DNA of 64,000 bases, from the NCBI GenBank assembly GCA_963930655.1, contig OZ005606.1:23042001-23106000 (forward strand), written 5' to 3'. A program made the translations under genes and the position numbers. The DNA is from Myrica gale. Lineage: Eukaryota; Streptophyta; Magnoliopsida; Fagales; Myricaceae. The notes under the pieces were generated by a model. The model was not told the DNA's origin and did no database searches. It worked only from the letters and a program-made list of their open reading frames with translations. Within the stretch, counting starts at the first letter, position 1; every line of letters starts with the position of its first letter. This document shows positions 12,637 through 26,700 of the stretch, piece after piece.

Positions 12637-12639
12637 TTT

Positions 12640-13639
12640 GTTGGGTTTTTCTACGCTATCATTAAAGGGGCATACAATACTTGAGATTTTCGTTTTTTTG
12701 GTGTAAATGATGGTATTTATATTAATAAAAAGAGGTTATATCTCTACATACAAGCAGGGAGGTCAGTACTCCCTAAGTACATACAAAGAGATCATATCAC
12801 AGGCGCCCCATCCAAGGCCCAATAAACATATATAGATATAGAGCAATTTACACAGTTTTGTTGTTTATAGCTCATTTAAACTTCAGTCATTTGCTTGGAA
12901 GTGGTCATAGCAGACTTCCGATGTATCATGAGGAAGTTTCTGCGCAATGTACACCTACCATGGAGGCGACCAGCTTAGCCTATTCCTTGGGCGTTATTAT
13001 TAGAGTTATCACGCGTTGCTTCGTATTCGAATTTAGTCATAACTACTAATCAAATTTTAGACCATCACCACAATCAACGAAAGTGCAACTAAGCTAACTT
13101 AAAGTTGTTATTTGTAAAGCTGCAGAAGAAACTTGGTGTGTTAGGAGATTTTTTTATGTTAACTTTTTAAATGTGAGACAAAATTGATAGATTTTATTTC
13201 TTAAAAAAGTGAAATTGAGAGAGATAAATAACAAAATAGAAACAAACACCAGTAGTTAGGTCATAAAATAAATTGCATCTCGTGGTGAAATTTTAATTCT
13301 ATTAGCATGCGTTGTTATTTTAAAAGATACTTTAATTAATTTTTTATTTGTTGTCATTTTAAAGGGTATGATTTTTAAAGTATTAAATTTGTCTCCTTCA
13401 TTTTGAGGGGTAAATGGTATTTAAATGGATAAAAAATAGATAATATTTTTGACCTTGGAAAAGAGATTTTTTGTCAAAATATTTGAGGGGTAAAATGGTA
13501 TTTTAAAGTGTAAAATTAGGATGAGATAATATTTTTGGCCTTGAAAATGTTTAAAAGGAAAAAAAATCAAAATTGTGTACACTGTGTAGCACTAGGTGGG
13601 TGACTGCTTATTGGGGAAGAGGGGGATGCTTATCACCTA
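12640..13639. other. Intergenic DNA without a gene
   Basis: AT-rich sequence with short unsupported frames. No recognisable repeat with both ends was identified. Confidence 0.5.
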
Positions 13640-13826
13640 GGGTGTGTTTGTATTGTAAAATTGTTGTGTTGTTAAAATTTTTGGTATTGGGTTTAGTGAA
13701 AAAGTGAAGAGAGAGGTAATTTTTTATATTTTTTGTAGTGAAAAGTTATGATTTGATGGGAGAGAGAGATTATATTGTAGTATTTTATTGTGAGAGGGGT
13801 GAAAATTTTTTAATGCAAACGCACCC
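13640..13826. mobile_element. Tourist-like MITE, copy A (187 bp)
   Basis: The element begins GGGTGTGTTTG and ends CAAACGCACCC, an inverted pair, and is flanked by CTA on both sides. The interior has the family block GGGTTTAGTGAAAAAGTGAA. The 3-bp duplication and short TIR point to the PIF/Harbinger (Tourist) group. Related copies are at 50740 and 51428. Confidence 0.85.
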
Positions 13827-14400
13827 CTAGTCTAAGAGGATGATCAATCAGACCACGATTGGGACACTACCTTAACCCACTTGACATTTTAAAATTAATC
13901 ATTTTTAAAAAATTTCTTATCTAAATTGATGGATAATTATTGAGAAACTCGATCCCACTTTGTGTTGTATTTTTATTCTTGAGAAAATGGACACTTTCTA
14001 CGCAAGGGAGACAGCTGTTTTTCTCCGTACAGGAAGGAAGTGAAAACTATTTTTTTTCGTATGGGTTTTGAGGAAAACCGATTTCCATCCAAACAAGCCC
14101 GTAGATCACGAAAGGGTATTTATGTAAATTAGAAATACCGGTAGTCTGGCGTCGCAAGGTATAAAGTATCCACAAGAAATCTACTAGGGAGGTCCAAGCA
14201 ATTTACCAAAACTTTACATGGTGTCCAAAAGAAGCAATCTTTATTAGCCGAAGTGCAAAATATCGTGTAATCTCGAAATTCTTGCCGAAGCTATTCTCCG
14301 GCTCCCGCAGGACCCCCGACTCACGCGGTCACGCCCAATGCAAAAGTAGATAAAAATCCTCCAAATTCAGAGTCGTAAAACAACTTGGAATTTAAAGACT
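13827..14400. other. Intergenic DNA and ATG14 upstream region
   Basis: No exon was seen. The stretch becomes less AT-rich toward 14.3 kb, where the ATG14 5' leader is expected to begin. Confidence 0.4.
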
Positions 14401-14439
14401 TTGCGCGCACAAAAAGCCCTAAGCCAAATTACCCGTTCG

Positions 14440-14792
14440 CCGAGGAGGCAGAAGTCTCCGGCTACTCTCTGACCGTCGTCGTTCTGCGGTGAGTATTTTT
14501 GTCAAAATTAGAAGTCAGTCAAAGTGACTGCAGATTCTGAGTGTTCTTAATTTGATTGATTCCTAATGAAATTTGGAAGAATTTATTGCGCTTTTGGTCG
14601 CTGAGAAAGCGATGGAAAACAAAATACTGACGAAAATTTGATTTATCTGTTTGAGAACTAGATTATCCGTTACTCCCTTTAAATGAGCTAAATAGTATAC
14701 GTTTGTGTTTAGTATTTATTTTTTCTCGCTTTCAAAGAGATTGAACTTGACGTGTTGTCGTTCGTGTGTAGAGAATTTTTCGGTACCGGATA
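14440..14792 (+). other. ATG14 5' UTR with an intron
   Basis: A leader exon ends at a consensus donor (TCTGCG|GTGAGT, near 14489) and resumes after an acceptor (GTGTGTAG) near 14770, about 22 bp before the start codon. The transcription start cannot be seen directly. Confidence 0.5.
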
Positions 14793-17700
14793 ATGAACAG
14801 AAAAACCAGTAGCAGCAGCTGTGCTGTATGTGAGTGTTCAAATCATGCTTCAATTTGCTCTGTTTGTGTCAATTACAGGTATTGCCCCTGAACTTTAATG
14901 CTTTTCTGTACTATAGTCTGTCGCATCTGTAGTTCTGGCCCATAATCATGAAATTGTTATGTGTACCTGGATGTCAGTGAACGAAGCTTTCCTGCGGTTT
15001 GTTTTGCTTTACAAAAATGCCGATGCATCCTTCCTGCTGGATGCTTTCACAGCTGGAGATTATAATAGAAGTTCATTCGTAGGATTGCCAGTGTCTGTCA
15101 TGTTGATGTGGCCTATGTTGTATTACTTTCATTAGGTTTTACTTGTTTACTAGCTCCAGAAACTATATACAAACCGACTGATTTTCTTCTATCTGGTTTT
15201 TGGTTTATTTTTTCAGATTAAATGAGTACCGCAATTTGCTAAAATCATTGAAGAGTCGGCGGGATTTCTTGTATGGAAGATTGAGCGAAGTGCTTGTGGC
15301 AAAGGTTTGATTTATGTCTAGTCAATTCTCTCTCCGCTACCTTGCTTCTTTTTGTTTTTGTTTGACTGTACAGTGTTTACTTTTTGGAAGTATTCTGATA
15401 TGCTCTACCTCATCCTTTGCTTATAAGAACAAGATGGAGAGCAGGTCATGGTTCTTGGTTTTGTTGTAACTTACCAATCAGGACAATAAAATAAACAAAT
15501 AAATTCATGATTGGAAAGCTAGTAGATTATCTGTTTCGTAGAAAGAACCCCTTTTGCGGATGCCTGTGGAAACATATGCTTGGCAATATCAAGGAAACAC
15601 AGTGACGATCTTTAGAACTACTGAAAAACTCTGGATCATGCTATATTACCATGGCATCCATCTTGAGAAATACTAAAATTTGTAGTTGGTGTTGCACTGG
15701 GTAAAATATATAATTCTCAACTGTGTATTATCTGACCCAGGATTTATAAACTATATCAGGGAGTCATCTTCATAAATCTTTCAATTATAGACTTTTATGA
15801 AATATGGTCTCCCTCAAATGTCCTCATCGTGCTCCTGGCTAGTAAAACCAAGAATTGGAAGTTAAGCCTAGCAGAGCAGCAAAACCTTCTCCATGGTTGT
15901 TCCAATGAATACTTCTGCCCGATGCAAAGGAGCTGTGAGTGAGCCAATACCAGTACCCATGTAAAGTTGCATTCTGACAGGGAAAGTGGTTCTCCAGGAT
16001 AGAATACCCCTTCTATGGCCAAAATGATGCTAGTAAATGAAAGCAAGTAACCTTGTTCATTCGAAATTTTTTTTTATCTCAGATTTGTGCCATCAAAGTG
16101 AATCGAGTGGTTTCTATTATTTAGATCACTTCAGATGTACGGGTGGATGCCAATCCTTTTGTTCTTTCACAACCATAATTTTTTATGTCTTCTCTGGTTC
16201 TTCTGTGTTTCCTTGATTCCATCCTAACTGTCGTGGTATATCAGTATTATGTAAAAAAAGGATTTAATAAGGCATCTCTAGTTCTTTATTTCTCTTAACT
16301 AGTTGTTGTAATATTTGCCAGGGGAAAACAGATGACCAAAAAAATTGGAGAGTGCTTCATAATGAGAAACTTACAAAGCTGCGGGAGAAGCTCCGTCGCA
16401 ATAAACAACAACTAGTGCAAGGTTGGTGGCTGGCAGAAATTTGTTCACTTTTAGTTTTATAAACGCGCTACACTCATACTTGCCCTTACAGGGAAAGCTA
16501 ATATTGGGAAGATGTCCTATGATTTAAAAGTTAAGTATGGGGAGCTTGAGTCAGCCCGTTCAACGGTATAGATTTTTCCTCAACGTTATTGTTGATACTA
16601 GTGTAGAAAGTTAGATTATTTGGTCACTACTACTAGTTTCGTGTTTTTCTGTTAGCATAAACAAATATGGTTCATTCATTGGTTTTATATTTGCAGTTGA
16701 GAAAGCATCGTGTAGAACAACTGGAAAAGTTCTATCCTAACTTAATTTCCACTCAGACATTAGGGCATGTAAGTGCAATTGTCCTTATCACTTAATTTTG
16801 ATGCTTGTTTTGTGCATTTTACATTGGTGGGTACTTACAAAAACATTGAAAACAGAGAAACTAGTCTGCATTTTTAGGATAGAGAGGGAGATCTATTTGG
16901 TCCTTGTAGTTTTTTTTTTTCTTTTTTCTAGATAAATATGTTTTCCTTATCTAAAAACCGGTGCTGATGCTCAATGCTGCAGATGGCAATTACTGCTGAA
17001 CGGCTTCATAAACAGTCTGTGGTCATAAAACAGATATGCAAATTATTCCCCCTACGTCGGGTAAGAACGAAAGAATTGAATTTATTTTGTTTCTGCAGTC
17101 AGAAAGTGCTTTTAGTTCTTCTAGACTCATATATCAACAATGTTTGGATCATGTTGAGTATGTCATTATATCTGATTTTTAGGTTCATTTTTAAGTATGT
17201 GTACACTTTAGGATTCTTTTTTTCTCCCCAAAAGCAACAGGAGGTCCCTTTTTGTTCAGATGCTGAACTCCAGTTTGTTGGTCAAGAACTATTTAGAACC
17301 ATTAGCATTTACATTACCTTAACAAACTATATGGCCAGTGTCTCAAAACTTCTTTTGCATTCACATGCCTCTTTTAAATAAAATAAATAAAGTCACTTTC
17401 ATTCTTATGTTCTATTTTGAGTGAAGACTCAGAATGTGTGTTCAAAGGCAGGAGCAGAAGACAAGTTTTTCGTGCACCTTACATAGCATGGTCCATTCCA
17501 CAAGGCCAGTAGCACTTAACTTTACATTTTCCTCTCTGTGATAACATAGAGATGATACGTAACACTTGGACATTTTGAGCTTATAGGATGTGGTGATTAA
17601 ATAATCAAAAAAAATTGAGAAAATGTGGATTGCATAAAAATGATCTTATATCGTTTTGTAAATACAACATTTCATGAGGTATGGAGTCCCAAGTAGTTCA

Positions 17701-20700
17701 CAATGGTCATTATTAGATAACTAGCAAAGAATTGTTGAAAAGGATAAAAGTAAAAAAGCTGCTATATTAGGTTACTTAACATAGAAGGGATAAATCAGTA
17801 TAACATTACAATATGGTGCACAAATTCAAAACAACTACCTATTTCAATGGTGTTAATGCTCTGATGGGACTCTCTTCTATCACTCCATGTAGGATTTAGA
17901 GTATCACATTGTGACACCCCGAAAAGTAATGAGAAAAGAATGGTATATGGTCAAGTCTCACATTGCTTCCTTACTGAGTAGAACTGAGACTTTGGTGGTG
18001 TTTGAATGTTAAAATTTTGGGGTATGAGAGTTGGTGAAAAAGTGAAGAGAGAAAAGACTTGAATGAATATTATAATGAAAAAAATTTATAAAAAAATATT
18101 ATAATGAAAAAGAATAATTTGATGAGGAGAGATTATTTTGTAGTTTTTTTTTAATCAGATCCAAAATTTTGAGTACCACCAAGAGGCTTCAAAAATAACC
18201 TTGACTAGTCATTTTGAAGTCAAAGCGTAGATGTGGCTAGCGCTCTCTTAGTCGTTACAAATGGTATCAGAGCAGCTCAATAACGATTAATGTAGGTTTG
18301 GTGGGCCCTGAAGAGGAGGTCAGAGATTTAACGGGGGAGATTGTAACACCTTGATTCCAACATGGTATTTGGTGGTGCCTTTGGAGGGAGCGGAATATAA
18401 GGTGTTTTGAGGATTCGGCTAGGTCGTTAGGGAGTTTGCAGGGCGACGTGTTTCATACTCTTTTCTTTTGGGCTAATGCTTTGTTGGGGGGTCGCTTTTT
18501 AGACTATTTTGATTTCCTTAGTTTTTTCATTTGTATGCTTTGAGTGATTTCGGTACAATCTTTGTACTAACTTAGCCTCTTTCTTTTTTCTTCTTAATAA
18601 AACTGAGCTTACTTATCAAAAAAAAAGTTATCGGTTTCCATTAAACTTTTTATTGTCTTAATTAAAAGTAAGGCCACTTCTGAATGGTGAATGTCTTTGA
18701 AAGTCGTGATTCAATTGACATGACTTCCACATGTATGTTTGTTGATATAATTCTCCAACACAAATGATAGACTTGACAAAAGGAAATGTGATTTAAAAAA
18801 AAAGGACTTAAAAAGCCTCACAAGAGGTATACAGGTCATTTGAGATTTCTTTGGAAATATGCAAAAATGATTCACTTTGGATGCCTTGGCTCTTCAGACA
18901 GATTGCCTAGTATATGTATCATTTTATGTCATAATCCTGAGGTCATTTTGTATTTGCCTTTCCCTTAAGGCCTGCTAGGATAAGCCTTGTGGAATGCCTT
19001 TTCAATTACTTAAACATGTACTAAGTTTTTCCCTCATGGTATTTGTGCATGTCCTTTGAAGAGCCTTAAGCCTACACAATTTCTAGTAATATATATACAT
19101 CAGTTAGAAGTATTAATTTGTGGGCAATTTGAATTGGAAATGGTCCAGCTAGATGCTTAATGTGAACAAGGTGCTTGGGCGATGGACTGTAAATATTTTG
19201 CCACAATCCTGATATTGTTGGAAAACGAAAAAAAAAATCCTCTAAAAGCAAGATAATGAAAGAAGTCTTGTTTGATTTCATCGTACATGTTCTGTACGAA
19301 ATGGCATAATTACCCCCAAGTAATCTGAGGGATACTATTAAACATGAGATCATGTTTCTGTTCAGACTACTTTTATCAACTGTTTGGTTAAATGTGGGTG
19401 CATTGGTGTTTTCTCAAACCAAGGCAATTTTTTTTTTCACGTTTTAGGTGATCATAGAGGGCGAAAAGAATGATGGTTCTACAGGTCAATATGATCAGAT
19501 CTGCAATTCACGCTTACCAAGAGGACTTGATCCTCACTCTGTTCCATCAGAAGAGCTTGCTGCATCTTTGGGGTAATTTTTCTCTCTTGAGGTTATATGT
19601 GTACGTTTATTGCAGACTTTTGTGGCCTTCCTGAACATTGGTGCTCAATGTATTGTGCTGCTAAGATTCTTCAATGCGCTCATCATCTGGTGTCATTAGA
19701 TTACTTATCCCAAAATTTAAGTTAGTTTTAAAGTTAAAGAACAGTGGAACTTTACTAATCAATAATAACAATGGATGTATAACAGATACATGGTGCAACT
19801 TCTGAATCTTGTTGCTCAGAACTTGACTGCTCCAGCGCTTCATAACTCTGGTTTCGCTGTAAGCATTTGTTTACCTTTCCCATACTGGTTTAGAATTTTT
19901 TTGTTTACCAAACCATGAGTGTGGTTTTTTTAAGTATTCTGTGCTTTTCTGGGGACTGAGGTTTATATTTGCTAATAGAGATGACAAGGCAACAATATTG
20001 AACTTGAAGTGCTTCTGGAAATATTTGCGAGTGTCTCTTAATTGACATTCTTGCTAATTTTTATTGAATGTATGACTTCCATTTTAGGGTCAATTTGCAA
20101 TGTTTTGAAAGCATTATCAGAAAAACAAAGATTACAGTTCATTTTTTTCTATTCGATAATTTTCTAATATAGTATGCAATTGGCAACTCCCTGTTTTGGC
20201 CTGTCAACTAACTTACCTTCTTCCTCTACTAGCCTTTTTTGAATTTTTATTAGTCACAATATCTTGGAAGTCTATACATCTAATTTTAGAACCTAAATAT
20301 GAAGACAATTTTGTCTTCTGAACTATCAAGAGCTATCTATTTCTCTCTCGGTTGCCGATATAGCCAATATGAACCATTTTTTCTTTAGGACATCTAAAAC
20401 AAATATTCTTTGCGGTTGTGTATGTGGATTTTTTTCCTTATCTTTCTTTGATGTAATATTTGTATCACAATTTTTCCCAGGGTTCATGCTCTCGAATATG
20501 GCAACGAGATTCTTATTGGGATACACGCCCATCTTCTCGAAGGTACTTTTGTTCCCCGGTAAATGTATGTGACTTCATATTTTGTTGTATAAGATTGTTG
20601 AACTGAATATGAAAATCTGCAATGCAGCAATGAATACCCCCTTTTTATACCACGACAAAATTACTGCTCTGCGAGTGGGGAAAATTCCTGGTCTGATAGA

Positions 20701-23700
20701 AGCTCAAATAATTTTGGTGTTGCTTCAATGGAATCTGAGAGGAAGCCACGCCTGGATTCTTCTGGAAGTAGTAGCTTTAATTATTCATCTGCTTCTCTGC
20801 ATTCTGTTGAAACACACAAGGACTTGCAGAAAGGGATTTCGCTTCTTAAGAAAAGTGTGGCATGCATAACAGCACACTGTTTTAATTCACTATGTTTGGA
20901 TGTTCCGTCTGAGGCCTCTACTTTTGAAGCGTTTGCAAAGTTATTGGCCAAGCTATCTTCTTCCAAGGAAGTTCGATCTGTTTTCTCAGTAAAAATGGCT
21001 TGTTCAAGGTACTGTCCCCTATGTCTCCTCTTGTATGTGACTTATGATTTGCCATCAGCATTACCTTTCTCCTAACTTGATTTGCTTTTGGGCAATACCT
21101 GATACTTTGAAGTTTATAGCCATCAGCATTTCCTTTCTCCTAACTAAAAATTGTGAAAACAGTAGTATTGATTTGCTTTTGGGCAATACCTGATACTTTG
21201 AAGTTTATATCTTAGGAGGAAATGCTCACGAATATCTGACTAGTACATTATATTTGTAGCTTCTGACTGGGCCGTACATACTGCATGGTTGGGCTTGAGA
21301 ATGAGCCACCTGGCTAGAAACAACGAGAAGAGGATTAGGCATTGGAATGGTTTAGGTTTTATATGGACTTTTTTCAAAAAGGTTTCATGCTTGAAGGGAC
21401 TGAAAATGAACCTATCTCTTATGTTTGGTGTGTTTCAGGCTTTTATGAAAATGAGTATAGTCACTGTTATTTTTAAGTACACTCCTCAAGGAAATTATTA
21501 GGATTCCTGCAAGCAAGAATGTAAATGGGGGAGTGGGAAGGAAATAGGTACATGCCAAAGAAACTGATTGAAGAAGACCCTTTTAAGTTTTAAGCCTTAC
21601 TGTTTACTTGCATATGCAAAATTTTTGAAGTTGGAAGAGTCAAGTCCTAGAATAGGGATCATGAAGAAAGAGTGATAAATTTTCCTTTGATAACAGAACT
21701 TTTGATTTAGCCTTTTACTATGGTAGACCAAAACAAGTTCTAGAGAGTTTTGACCCACTCGTAGGTTACATTGATCAAGATGTAAATGGGCTTTTCCGTT
21801 TTCAATCTCTTGGCAGAGTTCATTGAGTCCCTCTTTGACCCTTTTACTCCGAAATGTACGAGTCTTTCTTGTTGTAAGTCAAATTAGTCAACAACTGGCA
21901 TACAAAATCCATGATGCTGTGGTTTGCAATTGTATAAACAGTGTTGTGTAATGTTAAAAGTTCTACCCTCTGGCTATTGTCAATTTGACAATTATGTTCC
22001 TGTCTTTGACTAAAAAAAGATAATCTTAGGGCATGTTCGTTTTGGTAAAATATTAAGAATTTTAAGTATGGTGTGAATATTTAGGTGATGTTGGAGTTTT
22101 ATTGGTATTTGTGTAGAAGTTGTTGAGTTGTATTGATGTTTGTAAAAAAAGTAATGTTGAGTTGTATTGGTATTTGTGTAGAAGTAATGTTGGGATTGTA
22201 ATTTTAGAGGATTGGATTCAAATTCTAAAAATTTCACCAAAACGAGCATGCCTTTAATATTCAATTCTTTCATTGAATTGTATCTACTAACATGTTGTCA
22301 ATGATAAAATTTCATTTGTAAGATTTGCTTTGTAATACCCATTATATGGAAAGATTATCTCTATTGTGCATGACATTGGCTTCTGTAATTTTCAGGTCTT
22401 CTAGACAAGTTGAACAATTGAATAAATCCGTATGGAATGTGAATTCTACCATTTGCTCAACCACTCTGTTGGAAAGTGCACACAATCTGCCTATAATGGT
22501 ATGAACTTGCGACTTCCCATCTTTTGTCTGTTTTGCTCGTTTCTTTGTTTTGCTTGCCGACCTGAACACCCAGTGCCACCCGCCCTGTCCACACACCTGA
22601 GGGGGTTTAGGTGGGGAAGTTAAGGTACCCTTTTTTTTTGGATAAGTAAGCACAATTTTATTAGAAGAGAAAGAGGAAGAGGTGAATTCAATACAAAGAC
22701 TATACCGAATTCACTCAAAGCATACAAATGAAAAAACTAAGGAAATCAAAATAGTCCAGAAAACGACCCCCCAACAAAGCATTAGCCCAGCAGAAAAGAG
22801 AAAGGAATACATCGCCCGGCAAACTCCCTAAAGATCTAGCCGAATCCTCAAAACATTGTCTATTCCGCTCCCTCCAAAGACACCACCAAATACACGCAGG
22901 TATCATCCTCCAAATTGCTTTTGCTGCAGTATCCACAAACTTCTGTCACCAACAAGAGAGGACATCCACCACTCCTTCAGGCATTATCCAATAAACATTC
23001 AACAAACCAAGGACATGCATCCAGAGCCCTCTTGCAACCGGACAATGCAATAACAAATGATTAACAGATTCTCCATCACCCTTACACATGTAACACCACT
23101 CTGTGACATAAACTCCCCTTCTTCTGAGATTATTAATAGTCAAAATCGTACCATGGGAAGCCTCCCAAACAAAGAAAGACACGCATAGGGACGCGGTGTT
23201 AGGGACCCCGGTCTAGGCTGCCATAACAACTCCAACTCCCGCCAAGCGATCCGCTCCAACACCACAATCGATCCTCCCGAACCGTTTCAATTAACACACG
23301 AGCGTTGCAAATAGGATCTAACACACACAAATGGAGAACACTCGAACTGATATTATTGAAGAACGAAGAACGTGGTCAAGAGTTAATTAGCCCAAAGACC
23401 ACAAGAACAAAGAACAATCCCGATCAAGGGTTAATTAGCCCAAGAACGGGTACCCAAACTAGGTTATTAGCCTAGAGTGAATCCCAAGTGACAAGGTTAT
23501 TAACCTTGAAACCGACTTAGCATATACGTGCCTATGCTTGGCCAAATCCCAACCCAAAAGCTCTCTGGCTCTCCAAGACTCTACTCTTCTGAATACTCTC
23601 TGAATGAATAACTCTAATGCACCTAAGGGTGTTTATATAGACATCCTTAGGTGCTTACAATCCCTAATTGACTCAATCACAATAAATTCAAATCACAATC

Positions 23701-26700
23701 AACCCTAAATCAAATCCCTTGAATCAAGCAGATTTGATATTACATGCCTAATATAACAAGAACATAAAGGAAAGGAATCTTCTAGAGTTTAGGAAAGGAT
23801 CACTAAATCTAGAAGATATGATTTATTCAATCATAACACAAAAGGAAACTAATCTCTAAGATACCTCCTTGATCGATGGGATCTCGCCGTCGTCCGCCAC
23901 CGTCCACGGTGGCGCCGTCGCCGCTTGCACCACCATGGGTGGTGATGCTCCTCCGGGTCCCTGGCCCGTCCTCTTCCATTCCCCACCTAGCACCGGTAGG
24001 GGTGGTGGTGCTCCGCCACTGGTGGTGGCTGGTGGTGGTGGCCATCCTTTGTCGTGCCACTCCATTGTCTGCTTGCCTCTTGCTGCATGGCTTGGCTGGT
24101 GGCTAAGTACTTGTTGCTGCGCCGTGTCATGGCAAGGCCATGGGTGAGGCCATGTGTTGTCATGACATGTCTGTGGCTGGTTGGTTGGCATGCCAGGCAT
24201 GGGCGTTGGTGAGGCGCCATGCCTTGTCAGGGGCGCTGGAGCGCCTAACTTGCGTGCGCGCGCTGGTGCCTTGGCATGGCTGCGGTGTTGTCGCTGCACG
24301 CGCTGTGGGCGTGTCATGAGTGCCCATGTGTGTCCTTGGCGCCTCATCTCGGCACCTATCCTCCCACTCATGGCTTTTGTGCCCAAGTCGTCACTGGAGA
24401 TTCTTTCACGCGGACCTTCGGTAAGGTAATCAAAGAATGACTTAACTGAAAAAACACCACCCTTAGAACCCAACCAAAGCATCACATCAGCTCTACTTCT
24501 ATGCACCCTCTGGTCATAAAGAATAGAGTAAAAGGCAGCAAACTCCTCCATATCCCAATCATTAGCAGATCTAGAGAACTGAATATTCCACACTAAAGAA
24601 CTAGTACCAAGCTCCATATAATCCACCACCATTGCATCCTTACAACAGGACAGAGAGAAGAGTAAGGGGATGGAGCGGCTCAGAATAGAGTAATACTATG
24701 TCATTTCTGGATCTGGTGTAAACAAAACAAAAAAAGTTGGTATGTCGCTTTTTATTCGTAATTTTCGCGTTGAATCTGAGGAGTTTCAAATGAAGATTGT
24801 TGGGAAGGGTGATGTTCAGTTTTCGGAGTGGAGTAAAACATTTACGAACTCGATTCGTATGGGGAAGTTCGGTGTTGTATGGATGGTGAACATGTCTGAT
24901 AAGTTGATGGAGGTTTCTCCTGCTATTGACTGTGCATTCAAGTTTAATGAGTCAAGGCGCAGGTTTCTGGCTAAACGCTGTTCTAATAAGGGAGGTCGTT
25001 ATGTTGCAGTAGTAGAGTATGGAGGGCATCGAAAGGAAGGGGTGGTGATGGTGCCGGAGGGCAGGAATGGCTATGGGTGGCAGTTATTGAATCGTATCTT
25101 TAGTGATGTTTTGTTTCTGCGGTCTGAGAGTCTGGCGGTGAAACCGTTGGGATCCTCTGTTGTTCGTCCACATTTTTCCTTTGCTCAGGCGGTGCACTCT
25201 CCGGTGTTGGTGAATGGCGGCAGTGGGAGGGCTGCCGTTTCGTCTGGTAACGAAGGGGAAGCTGGAATTCTGGGGGAATTCGAAACGCCTAGATTGCAGT
25301 ATGCAGGTGATGCGGCGCATGCTCAATCTCCCAGCTTTATGTCCATCACTGCCTCGAAGAAGTATGTATCAGAAGGAAAAGAGGCAGCTGGTTTGTCGGG
25401 CAGAGAGCTGGCGTCATTTAATGCAGCCGACCTTTGGCTTCACATGGAGGGTCTTCAGAAGGAGATGGATCAGCTTGTAGATTTTTTTACAACATTTTAA
25501 CTCTCATGACCATGCGGAGCCGGGGATGAATTGTTTGGTTTGTGGGTTTCAATTAAGAGCCCAAAAAGGTGCTGCCCATAAGGGTGGGCTGCTGGGCTGT
25601 GGTGGTCTGAGTCATGTCGAAGGGGGTGAGGGGGGCTGATTAGTCGTGAGGTGGGCTCTGTGGAGGTTACCGATGGCGTTTTTCATCAGCCCGGGTCTCG
25701 ACTGCGGACGTCGACGAGTGCAGCTCTGTTGGTAGGCACCGATCGGTCGCTGGAGTATTCTTTGCCGGCGAAGGTGTCGACGCATGATGTTCCGACGTTC
25801 GTCGATATGCCTTCGGTGGAGTCGACTTTGGAGGTGTCGACGCCTGTCCCACTGCTCGTCGTCGAGTCCACGACTGAATCCTTGCCGCCTGGGTCGTCTT
25901 CCATCGTCGACCAATTCTCGATGGAGCCCATGCCGAAGCTGCCTGCTGAACTGCGGCAGGTTCTAGAGGGTGGTCGCGCAGAACAGGACTCGGCCCTAGG
26001 TGGGGCGACGGTTGCCGTTGTTTTGGCGCCGGAGTTGGGTGGGTCGGCAGGAGATATGCCAAATTCTCTTTTGTTGGCAGTTGACGTGAGGAAGCCTCTA
26101 GTGTCGCAACCTCTAGTGTTGGAAGGAGCTCCGGAGCTGCTGCCTTCTGGGGTCCACTTCATCTCTCCTGCCGTGGGGACAGACATGACATCTCCTGTTG
26201 AGAACGTATTGGGCAAGGAGATTCAGGTGCGTATCGGTGGCTATTTTTCTAATAGGGAGGTTGAATTTCCTGTTCTTCCTGGGGTTTTGAGTGCTGACGA
26301 TGCTGTGGGTGTTGAGGACCGGTTGGAGATTGTTGGGAGAGATGGGTTGTTGGTAGGAGAGTCTTCTTCGGTGCATGGTTTGCAATTGGGTACTTGTGTG
26401 GATATGTTCTCCCCGGGGGAGATTGGGGGGGAGGGTGATGTTGCTGTTTTTTCAAAAGTTCCAGAGGAGGGTGACATGGTAATATTGGGTCCAGAGGAGG
26501 GAGCGGCTGTGAGTGGAGATGGTAATGGGTTTTCTGAGCAGTGTTGAGATCCTTTGCAGATTTGTTATCCTAAATCAAAAGTCATTTCTCAGCTGTTGAT
26601 GTTGAATGAGCTATGGACCAAAAAAAAAAACTGAACCTGATATGGTGATCAATATGTACCTTTAACCAAATCAATTTTAAGGCATTTGTGGCTGTTCCGA

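Noticed and set aside
16974-17381. 135-residue frame in the ATG14 gene
   Set aside because: Its first part is exon 6; the rest reads through a good GTAAGA donor into the intron.
23827-24429. Several overlapping frames rich in Gly, Pro, His and Ala on both strands
   Set aside because: They come from the GC-rich, repetitive half of a solo LTR and have no consistent frame or motif.
25612-26477. Many long minus-strand frames opposite the ORF1-like region
   Set aside because: They mirror the codon structure of the plus-strand frame; composition is Arg/Ser/Pro-rich low complexity.
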